DNA from: a virus
Length of the DNA: 64,000 nucleotides
Direction: 5' to 3' (one strand)
IMG/VR virus record: IMGVR_UViG_3300042518_001688
Coordinates: 19,409-83,408 of that record
Each line of letters opens with the position of its first letter. The first letter of the stretch is position 1. The notes below the pieces were generated by a model. The model did not search any database. It had not been told where the DNA came from and was given only the letters and a program-made list of their open reading frames with translations. A program made the translations under genes and the position numbers. This document shows, in pieces, positions 58,010-64,000 of this stretch.

Positions 58010-58384
58010 ATGAAATTAATATCTTCTCGATATGATTTAGCTGAGTTTCGCAGGGGTAAAGACAAGAGGCAGAGGAAGAAAAAGTCTTTACTAGGTGCTA
58101 TTGGTAAAGGTGCTTTAATTGGTGCTGTTATCCCAGTAGGTGTAGGCGCATTGGGAATGGCAGGACTTGGGGCATCATCAACAGCTAAATCTATACCCCA
58201 AAGGATTTTTAATACTGGCGTAAGCTCATCTATAGGAGGTGCGATGGGAGGCGCACTTGCTCCTGCTACTGCTTTAGCTGGTGGTGCTACTGCTGCTACT
58301 GCTTACGGTATTAACAAGCTGAGAAATAAAGACAAAAAGCCAACAGTGCGATCGCGGTTAAACAACTTAATTCCTGGTAGGTAA
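58010..58384 (+). CDS. head-cluster module protein 9, 124 aa
   Basis: Tag RYDLAEF, basic RRGKDKRQRKKKSLLGAIGK and a long hydrophobic Gly/Ala region (GALIGAVIPVGVGALGMAGL). Two bases from its neighbour. Confidence 0.65.
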   Translation: MKLISSRYDLAEFRRGKDKRQRKKKSLLGAIGKGALIGAVIPVGVGALGMAGLGASSTAKSIPQRIFNTGVSSSIGGAMGGALAPATALAGGATAATAYGINKLRNKDKKPTVRSRLNNLIPGR

Positions 58385-58386
58385 CT

Positions 58387-58992
58387 ATGTCAACTTACAC
58401 CACAGTAGAAGCGATCGCGCGGAGACTACAGGGTAGATTAAAGGTAATTTCTACCCTGTCCCCTACCACTACCCCCAACTACAATACTCAGCAAGTAGTT
58501 GACCCGTTATTAATACAAGATGTTTTGGAGCAAGTCGAGAACGATCTTGATTTGACTTTGGCTCAGATATATGAAATGCCGTTACAAAATAAACATCCTT
58601 TACTGGCAGGGATTGTAGAGAAATTAGTAACAGTAGAAATATTGCAGACATATTATCAAAGTACCCAATCTCCTGAAATGGGGGGAGATCCGGGTTATGG
58701 TAGATTGCTTTATCAACAGGCACAACAGGCGATCGCTAAATTAACTGCGGGTCATAACATCATGGTGTTTGGGGTTCAACCCCCTGCACAAATGCCAGGA
58801 GTAGTTACACCACAACCAATAGTTTTACCTGGAGAAAGATTAGCGTTAAAGCCACCCGATACCCTATCAACTAACGTTACTGTTGTCACCTCTACCAAGT
58901 GGAGAAAGTTGTCAGATGGCGATCGCAAGGATTGGGGGATTAATTGGGATAACCAAGATAGAGCTAGAGGTGCTGATGAATTATGGAATTAA
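58387..58992 (+). CDS. head-tail connector (gp36/DUF1320-like), 201 aa
   Basis: Helical N-terminal domain (VEAIARRLQGRLKVI … QDVLEQVENDLDLTLAQIYE … LAGIVEKLVTVEILQTYYQ) with the size and helix order of head-tail connectors that follow capsid genes. The C-terminal 70 residues are extended and Pro-rich. Confidence 0.55.
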   Translation: MSTYTTVEAIARRLQGRLKVISTLSPTTTPNYNTQQVVDPLLIQDVLEQVENDLDLTLAQIYEMPLQNKHPLLAGIVEKLVTVEILQTYYQSTQSPEMGGDPGYGRLLYQQAQQAIAKLTAGHNIMVFGVQPPAQMPGVVTPQPIVLPGERLALKPPDTLSTNVTVVTSTKWRKLSDGDRKDWGINWDNQDRARGADELWN

Positions 58993-59066
58993 TTTACTCC
59001 CGACATAGTTTAGCTACATTTGCCAAACCCCGCACCCCACAAAATACAGAACCAGTAGGCGTGTAA
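58983..59066 (+). CDS. 27-residue tag-only module
   Basis: A frame overlapping the connector stop encodes MELIYSRHSLATFAKPRTPQ and stops. It has a tag like modules 3 and 9 (SSRxDLATF) but lost or never had the basic and hydrophobic parts. A 42-base gap follows. Confidence 0.4.
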   Translation: MELIYSRHSLATFAKPRTPQNTEPVGV

Positions 59067-59108
59067 AAAGTCCAAAATAAAATTTACAACAATATCCATT
59101 GTTTTATC

Positions 59109-59831
59109 ATGAAATCACTAAATACTATGGTAGCTGAATTTGGCAGAGGTAAGGATAAAGCCCCAAGAAAGAAAAGGGCTAACCTCAGAAATCATGTTCT
59201 CGGTGGGACGATAGTTGGCGGTATTGCTGGCAATGCACTCACAAAACCTATTACTGTTCCCATTGAGTTAGTTGGTGGTTTAGCTGGTAGTGCGATCGGC
59301 GCGGGTGCAGGTGCAGCTACTTATGGAGCAAGAAGGGCATGGCGTGGAGGAAAAGCATTAGTAGCGAAACTTAGAGGAAAAGAACCGGAGAAGTACGATT
59401 ATATGAAAAGTTTAAGTAGAATGACGGCTGAATTTGCTCGTACTAGAGGCGCAACAGATAAAAAACCCAGGAAGAGAGGAACATTAGCAGGATACATAGG
59501 CAAAGGTGCTGCGATTGGTGCGCTAGGCATGGTGGGAGGAAGTGCTTTGTTGGGCGGAGTTCATGGTGCGGCTGTAGCCAAACAGGCAGCCAAAGGTTTA
59601 GGCATTCCTTTTAAACCAATACGCACTCGACTTCAAGTAGGTGCTGGAGGTGCAATGCTTGAAGGTATGAAAGGTGCTATGGTAGCCCCTGGTGCTGCGA
59701 TCGCGGGCGGAGGAATTGGTGCTGGTGCTTATGGGATCAATAAACTTCGTAATCGGAACAAAGAGGAAAAACCCACATCACGACTACAATCAGCAAGAAA
59801 GAAACTCGGTGGCATGATTGGCGGAAACTAA
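59109..59831 (+). CDS. head-cluster module protein 10, two modules, 240 aa
   Basis: Module one: MKSLNTMVAEFGRGKDKAPR then RKKRANLRNHVLGG. Module two begins near residue 98 with MKSLSRMTAEFARTRGATDK and KPRKRGTLAGYIG. Both have Gly/Ala hydrophobic tails. A fusion of two module genes, with the second Met preserved. Confidence 0.65.
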   Translation: MKSLNTMVAEFGRGKDKAPRKKRANLRNHVLGGTIVGGIAGNALTKPITVPIELVGGLAGSAIGAGAGAATYGARRAWRGGKALVAKLRGKEPEKYDYMKSLSRMTAEFARTRGATDKKPRKRGTLAGYIGKGAAIGALGMVGGSALLGGVHGAAVAKQAAKGLGIPFKPIRTRLQVGAGGAMLEGMKGAMVAPGAAIAGGGIGAGAYGINKLRNRNKEEKPTSRLQSARKKLGGMIGGN

Positions 59832-60274
59832 TGGAACTAAGAATCACTGGACTCCAACAAGTTAACAGCCTATTAGCGGAAGCCCAGAAAAAATCCAAGG
59901 ACTTCTCTCCACTAGAAGCAACCCTGAGAGATATATTCTATGCAGATGCTTCTAAAAGGTTTGAATCATCTCCTTCCGTAGATACAGGTGGTATGGTCTA
60001 TGGGGATGAATATTGGCGAAAACTTAAAAAAGTACCACCTCATCGTCGGGGAGGTCAGGTATTAATTGACAGTGAGACAATGATGCAATCTGTAACCGTT
60101 GAGGGAGATGGTAACGGCATCTTTGAAATCAACGGCACAGAAGTCATCTTCGGTTCAAGAGTTCCCTATGCCAATAAGCAGAATGTAGACCGTCCTTTTC
60201 TGTTTTGGCATCCATTGTTATTGGAGCAGGTGACAAAGGCGATATCTGAATGGTTGGCAGATATTACTCCTTAA
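59831..60274 (+). CDS. phage virion morphogenesis / tail completion protein, 147 aa
   Basis: The product begins MELRITGLQQVNSLLAEAQK and contains RDIFYADASKRFESSPSVDT and a late FGSRVPYANKQNVDRPFLFW, resembling Mu gpG / HK97 gp10-type neck proteins. Start overlaps the prior stop as TAATG. Position after the connector supports this. Confidence 0.65.
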   Translation: MELRITGLQQVNSLLAEAQKKSKDFSPLEATLRDIFYADASKRFESSPSVDTGGMVYGDEYWRKLKKVPPHRRGGQVLIDSETMMQSVTVEGDGNGIFEINGTEVIFGSRVPYANKQNVDRPFLFWHPLLLEQVTKAISEWLADITP

Positions 60275-60428
60275 CATCGTTCTGGATATCTTTTAAAAGA
60301 GTATCAATATTTTGAATCTGCTTCTTTGCATTCTTCAAATGTGCTTCCGCGATCGCCACTTGTTCCTTGTAGAACTCTCTCAATTCAAGCAGTCCTTCAA
60401 GTGCGCTTTTTGGTGGCTGTGGAAGCAT
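60264..60428 (-). CDS. small coiled-coil protein, 54 aa
   Basis: ATG 60428 ([12 protein letters not shown]) opens a coiled coil ([20 protein letters not shown]). It overlaps the end of the neck gene by 11 bases on the other strand and its upstream neighbour by 32. It belongs to a small antisense pair inside the late operon. Confidence 0.45.
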   Translation of the reverse strand: MLPQPPKSALEGLLELREFYKEQVAIAEAHLKNAKKQIQNIDTLLKDIQNDVKE

Positions 60429-60606
60429 TTTTCTTGGTTCTATTAAAAGGTGGATGGCAAAATTCGCAGTAGGTTGGACGTGGACCAAATGTTTCTCTTT
60501 GGGTTGGCTGACTACACTTTTTACAAATGAAATTGAATATCCGAGATTGGATAGTACGGTAATGCTCTCGGACGGTATAAGCCCGGACTCTAACTAGCTT
60601 TTCCAT
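60397..60606 (-). CDS. zinc-ribbon protein, 69 aa
   Basis: Two CxxC pairs (ICKKC and YCEFC) about 20 residues apart form a likely zinc ribbon, with basic ends. It is antisense to the late operon. On the opposite strand 60618-60625 carries CTGGCAGG. Confidence 0.5.
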   Translation of the reverse strand: MEKLVRVRAYTVREHYRTIQSRIFNFICKKCSQPTQRETFGPRPTYCEFCHPPFNRTKKNASTATKKRT

Positions 60607-60677
60607 GATTATTTTGACTGGCAGGTCGATCCTAATTATCGGATATGGGAACTAAAAAAGCAAAGAGGGTAATTAAC

Positions 60678-61091
60678 ATGAAGTCACTTAATAGGATGAT
60701 GGCTGAGTTTGGCAGGGGTAAGGATAAAAAGAAGAGGAAGAAGAAGTTTCTGGGAACTGTAGGAAGTAATGCCGTTCTTGGTGCAATTGGAGGAGCATTA
60801 TATCCTACAGCATCCATGCTTGCAATATCTCGTATGATGCCAAAAGGCATGACACCACCATTGAATTACCGAAATATACCTATAATGATGGCTCGAAATG
60901 CGGTTATCGGAGCTACACTTGGTGGCGTTGGTAGCGGTATTAATTACGGAGCAGGGAAGATCGTAGAGTCGAGTGGCAACTTAATTGAAAAAAAATTCGG
61001 TAAACCACCTACTCCTCGGCAAAAAGTGGGAAGAGGTGTAAAACGGACAGGAGAAAGGTTGGGTAACTATATTTCTGGTGACAAAAAATGA
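60678..61091 (+). CDS. head-cluster module protein 11, 137 aa
   Basis: ATG 60678 behind AGAGGGT gives MKSLNRMMAEFGRGKDKKKR, nearly the same start as module 4 at 50852. Hydrophobic and Gly-rich middle (AVIGATLGGVGSGINYGAGK) and basic C-terminus. Stop overlaps the next start as ATGA. Confidence 0.65.
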   Translation: MKSLNRMMAEFGRGKDKKKRKKKFLGTVGSNAVLGAIGGALYPTASMLAISRMMPKGMTPPLNYRNIPIMMARNAVIGATLGGVGSGINYGAGKIVESSGNLIEKKFGKPPTPRQKVGRGVKRTGERLGNYISGDKK

Positions 61092-61672
61092 TACCTAATA
61101 TTCCCCACCCTGTAGAAACTGACCCAGCACCAGATATTGACTGGACTTGTCAGGCGATCGCAGAATATCTAAGAGATGGATTAAATGCAGCTTACGTACC
61201 AGCTAAAATCAAATCTCTCCAGAGGCAGAAAGAACGGCATTTAGAGTATATCCAACAGGGATTGGCAGAACCTACAACTATTTTTGATAACCAGATATAT
61301 GAATTAACTCATACACAAACACCACCAAAAGTAGTTAATGGTATTCGTGCCTATGATGCTTTTAACCTGCCATTACATGAATTTCCTTACCTCAAGGTTT
61401 ACCGTTCTCAAGATATTTATAGTGCAGGCAAAACTGTCTCTCAGTCTTCATTAATGTCCACATATTGCCTAAGTCTACCCAACCAAGAGGAATTACAAGG
61501 GAGCATGAGATGGGTGTCCTGGACAATTAACAATTTGCTACTCAATCCCCAAGTCAACTTGTGTCTAAAAATTCAAGATGGTAGTGTCCGGGCTGAATAC
61601 CGTACTATGTTGAATGAGATGGTTATACCTGTTTACGCTTTTCTAAGAATGTACTTCACTATCAAGTCGTAG
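61088..61672 (+). CDS. putative neck/tail terminator protein, 194 aa
   Basis: Situated between the last module gene and the tail tube gene, where tail terminators lie. The product has an N-terminal helix (QAIAEYLRDGLNAAYVPAKI) and a C-terminal alpha/beta part (WVSWTINNLLLNPQVNLCLK). Assignment is mainly by position. Confidence 0.45.
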   Translation: MIPNIPHPVETDPAPDIDWTCQAIAEYLRDGLNAAYVPAKIKSLQRQKERHLEYIQQGLAEPTTIFDNQIYELTHTQTPPKVVNGIRAYDAFNLPLHEFPYLKVYRSQDIYSAGKTVSQSSLMSTYCLSLPNQEELQGSMRWVSWTINNLLLNPQVNLCLKIQDGSVRAEYRTMLNEMVIPVYAFLRMYFTIKS

Positions 61673-61707
61673 GGAATAACACAGCCACAGAGTATTATTT
61701 AGAAAAT

Positions 61708-62496
61708 ATGACCGTCGCTATATTTAACGAAACTTTTGTTGGTATCAGTGAGCTAAAGCTCCAACGAATCTCCGACGGGTTTGTTTATAACCTCCCCATC
61801 CCTGCTACTTTTGCTGTTCAAGATAATAAACAGCAGATTATTCAGCGTACCAAGAGTTCACAGGGTCGTACAGTAAGATCCGGTGCATTCATTAAAGGTG
61901 AAGAACCCATCTTAACCGTTGACTACAACTATATGCAGCCTGAACTCATCGCTATGAGAGCAGGTAATACCTTTGAAGAAGCTACCTACAACATCCAAAT
62001 CGCTCGAACCGTCAATGTAACTCAGTTAACCTACGCTGGTGCTGCTAATGGTTATCTAGGGTACGGGATGCCAGCAGATCAAGCTAATTCTCGCGGTGCT
62101 ATCAGAGAAGCTGGTGGCTTGTCTATTCAGTTAACCCAAGCTGATTATGCTGACGATCTTTCAGCATTGACTAATACCTTTGCTCAGGGTCAGCATGGAG
62201 CGTTGAAGTTCTCACCTGATTTGATGGGTGAAGTTGTTTCCCTGATTATGCCCCATTCTGTAACAGGATTGGGTTTAGGTGATGGATTGATTGGTGAACA
62301 TAAATTAGTTGCTCATCTCTCTGATACTCAAAACATGGTGTGGGTATTTGTGGCCAGCAACATTACTATTAGTTCCGATGGTTCTGGTTTTACCCCTGAT
62401 GCTGAAACTTTACAGTTACCATTCTTTTTGAATATTCTTCCTGGTGGTTGCCGTACCTGGAATTTGTATTCAACCAACCAAAAGGTTAAATGCTAA
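61708..62496 (+). CDS. tail tube protein, 262 aa
   Basis: Beta-rich protein with two similar strand blocks (NLPIPATFAVQDNKQQIIQR and LVAHLSDTQNMVWVFVASNI) as in major tail proteins. It is followed directly by two chaperone frames joined by a frameshift signal, the usual order. Confidence 0.6.
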   Translation: MTVAIFNETFVGISELKLQRISDGFVYNLPIPATFAVQDNKQQIIQRTKSSQGRTVRSGAFIKGEEPILTVDYNYMQPELIAMRAGNTFEEATYNIQIARTVNVTQLTYAGAANGYLGYGMPADQANSRGAIREAGGLSIQLTQADYADDLSALTNTFAQGQHGALKFSPDLMGEVVSLIMPHSVTGLGLGDGLIGEHKLVAHLSDTQNMVWVFVASNITISSDGSGFTPDAETLQLPFFLNILPGGCRTWNLYSTNQKVKC

Positions 62497-63005
62497 TGCC
62501 TAAAACTGAAAAACCCACAACTAAAAGCTTTGTTGTTACTTATCCAGATGGTACTGAGGTTGTGGTATTGCGACTACCACCTACTCAACTTGAAGAGGCG
62601 ACGGCGATCGCTGAAAAAATCTTCGAGCGTTTTTTTACCTACTGGGAATACTCCCGTGATTGCTTGGGTGATGTGATGATTGACCCAGCCGCACGGGGAT
62701 ACATCAAGCAATTGGCTAGTATGTTCCGAGTTGCGGGTCAAAAAGAGTTAGGTATTAATGTTACTCCGCTAGAGGATGAATGTGACTATGAACAGATTGG
62801 GCAAATATTTATTACCCAGTCTGTTGATATGGAAACTGGCACAATTAACACCGTTCCAGGTGAGGGTATCAAACCTTCTAAATTTGCGGAGTTGCACAAG
62901 CTAAATTTTTTCAAAGTCCGGGCAGTGGAGAAGATCAAGCAACAGGAGAAACCAGAAGCGACGACACCATCCCCAGTAGTGGAGACGGAATCGCCGATAT
63001 CTTAG
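62496..63005 (+). CDS. tail assembly chaperone, short form, 169 aa
   Basis: ATG 62496 overlaps the tail tube stop as TAATG. The product is acidic and helical (LPPTQLEEATAIAEKIFERF). At 62903-62909 the in-frame A-AAT-TTT heptamer lies about 100 bases before the stop, the position expected for the G/GT-type frameshift. Reading on in frame gives a Glu/Pro/Thr-rich tail. Confidence 0.65.
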   Translation: MPKTEKPTTKSFVVTYPDGTEVVVLRLPPTQLEEATAIAEKIFERFFTYWEYSRDCLGDVMIDPAARGYIKQLASMFRVAGQKELGINVTPLEDECDYEQIGQIFITQSVDMETGTINTVPGEGIKPSKFAELHKLNFFKVRAVEKIKQQEKPEATTPSPVVETESPIS

Positions 63006-63274
63006 CCCTGTTGATTGAATATTATGGGGGTGACACAGCTTTAACCTTGTTAAATACTTTTGATATTGACAGGTTAAATAAACTCCTTGCTCAGACCAGG
63101 GAAATGAGAAGAACATCCCAAGACCGTAAAGAGGAACGACGAGCTAAAGCCAGCAAGGAATTGTCTGATTACCTCAAACAGACTGATTTATCTACTGTTC
63201 AGGTAGATCATGTTGATGCCGATGGTAAACACCAATCTCTGACCTTGGAGCAGATCAACAATTTTGAATTTTGA
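62496..63274 (+). CDS. tail assembly chaperone, -1 frameshift extended form
   Basis: A -1 shift at A-AAT-TTT (62903-62909) enters a frame open from 62882 to 63274. The extension runs through a hydrophilic linker (DDTIPSSGDG) into a helical domain (IADILALLIEYYGGDTALTL … RLNKLLAQTREMRRT). The only start near the second part is a TTG at 63011 without ribosome-binding site, so it is more likely made by frameshift. In lambda-type phages the GT extension recruits the tape measure protein. Confidence 0.6.
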
Positions 63275-63738
63275 TGTTCGATTCGATTATGGAAATTAAC
63301 CAGATAAGTCATAAATTCTATAGACCCATCAGCAGGGTCAAGATAGGTGAGGCTGAAGTTGACTACCTAGAAATGGGCGCGTGTCAAACAGGATTACTCC
63401 TACAAGCATTTATTGAGGCACAGCGATCGCTCACAAGAGAAAATCAATCTGACAGCGAAGTATTTGAAACGGTAATTAATATCCTCTCTGGTATTGATGG
63501 TACTCAACAAACAAGACGTGATGCTTTGGTTGGGCAATTGTTCATCAAACCCCAGGCTTACGCATTTATTCAACAAGTTCTTGAAGAATCGTTCCCTAAA
63601 ATACCAAATATCAGTGATTTAAGGGATGAGTTCAAAGGTGAATTGGTTGTGTATTTACTGGATATTTTTGCGAAAAGGATGATTGAACAATCAGCGCAAT
63701 TAATGAAGGTTAGGACTTACGCACAAGTCACGGAATAA
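63274..63738 (+). CDS. hypothetical tail-associated protein with repeat-derived C-terminus, 154 aa
   Basis: ATG 63274 overlaps the chaperone stop as TGATG and begins with the recurring ATGTTCGATTCGATT motif (MFDSI). The product is helical (ETVINILSGIDGTQQTRRDA … LVVYLLDIFAKRMIEQ). The last eight codons (RTYAQVTE) come from the terminal repeat at 63713, so the natural C-terminus was replaced when that repeat inserted. A tape measure gene would be expected next and is missing. Confidence 0.6.
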   Translation: MFDSIMEINQISHKFYRPISRVKIGEAEVDYLEMGACQTGLLLQAFIEAQRSLTRENQSDSEVFETVINILSGIDGTQQTRRDALVGQLFIKPQAYAFIQQVLEESFPKIPNISDLRDEFKGELVVYLLDIFAKRMIEQSAQLMKVRTYAQVTE

Positions 63739-63857
63739 TGAACCACGTTCGCGAAGCGTGCCGAAGGCATAGGAACGAAGAGAACGAAGAAAAGAGGGTT
63801 TGAGAGATATTTTGCGTAAGTCCTGGACAGTATTTGAAGTAGGTTTTGCGTAAGTCC
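63713..63857. mobile_element. small non-autonomous repeat with inverted ends
   Basis: GGACTTACGCA (63713-63723) is matched by TGCGTAAGTCC at 63813-63823 and again at 63847-63857. Inside, GAACCACGTTCGCGAAGCGT followed by GCCGAAGGCA is a cyanobacterial interspersed repeat. No transposase is encoded, so it resembles a MITE. It marks the right edge of the phage structural genes. Confidence 0.55.
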
Positions 63858-63926
63858 AGATAGATATGGAAGTTAATACATTACATAATGATAAAACTTT
63901 TCTCCATGACTATATTCAACCCTTGA

Positions 63927-64000
63927 TCATTCCACTAAATTATGCTTAATTGCAAATCTAACTAATTCAGCGCGGTTGCTGGTTTCAGTCTTTCTCAATA
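63927..64000 (-). CDS. 3' end of a LuxR/NarL-type transcriptional regulator
   Basis: On the minus strand the last 24 codons read LRKTETSNRAELVRFAIKHN and end LVE-stop, the end of a GerE/LuxR helix-turn-helix (recognition and fourth helix). The rest lies beyond the window. Probably host chromosomal or cargo next to the element. Confidence 0.65.
   Translation of the reverse strand, partial: LRKTETSNRAELVRFAIKHNLVE

Noticed and set aside
63011-63274. Separate gene starting at TTG 63011
   Set aside because: No ribosome-binding site; the frame is open upstream to the A-AAT-TTT heptamer, so the frameshift product is preferred.
1-64000. Very frequent GCGATCGC repeats as a possible phage signal
   Set aside because: This is HIP1, a genome-wide feature of many cyanobacteria, present in both flank and element.

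Overview
The window comes from a filamentous, Nostocales-type cyanobacterium or one of its phages. The HIP1 octamer GCGATCGC occurs dozens of times, base composition is AT-rich, and there are an NblA homologue, Csx3-type proteins and a B12-dependent ribonucleotide reductase. No tRNA, rRNA, complete insertion sequence or CRISPR array was found.

Positions 1-4200 look like host chromosome: the end of a small gene, two Csx3-like proteins, a cupin, a TIGR04255 protein, and the first ~65 codons of a type I restriction subunit HsdR. At about 4205-4235 the HsdR frame runs head-on into a phage-type DEAD-box helicase that lacks its C-terminal half. I read this as the left edge of a large integrated and probably rearranged prophage. 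On the right, the tail-assembly genes stop at a small repeat with GGACTTACGCA/TGCGTAAGTCC ends (63713-63857), followed by the end of a LuxR-type regulator. No terminase, portal, tape measure, endolysin or integrase is visible, so the element is either incomplete or continues beyond the window.

Layout of the element. 4.2-10.7 kb (minus strand): replication operon with helicase, adenine methyltransferase, DnaB, a loader-like protein, an initiator-like protein, several small genes and an XRE regulator. 10.9-15.5 kb: regulatory and hypothetical genes with a promoter-hairpin-terminator unit (12.3 kb). 15.9-20.7 kb (plus): nucleotide and host-takeover operon nrdJ-nblA-dcd-thyX and two more genes. 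20.7-23.9 kb (minus): regulator, sliding clamp, SSB, DNA-binding proteins and a previously hidden ribbon-helix-helix gene. 24.2-30.5 kb: ParA plus a ribbon-helix-helix partner, suggesting plasmid-like maintenance, then an ASCH gene and small accessory genes. 30.6-42.3 kb: tail hub and fibre-like proteins. 34.0 and 46.5 kb: two antirepressor-like paralogues, each behind the same structured leader. 42.4-63.7 kb: virion morphogenesis with a MuF-type minor head protein, a Mu gpI-like prohead protease, a scaffold-like polyprotein, the major capsid protein, connectors, tail tube and tail chaperones with a likely -1 frameshift.

The most unusual part is interleaved with the head genes from 47.5 to 61.1 kb: about a dozen small genes, some with two copies in one frame, built from one module. 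The module is a short N-terminal tag ending in L/M/I-A-E/K/T/S-F, a very basic stretch (RGKDKKKRKKR or RKKGSKDKKKRKR), and then a Gly/Ala-rich hydrophobic segment. The same A-x-F tag recurs inside the protease, inside the acidic polyprotein, at the MuF C-terminus and in a DUF5872-like protein. I propose that these are capsid-internal proteins matured by the element's own prohead protease and perhaps ejected with the DNA. A kinase-like protein encoded among them may belong to the same cargo.
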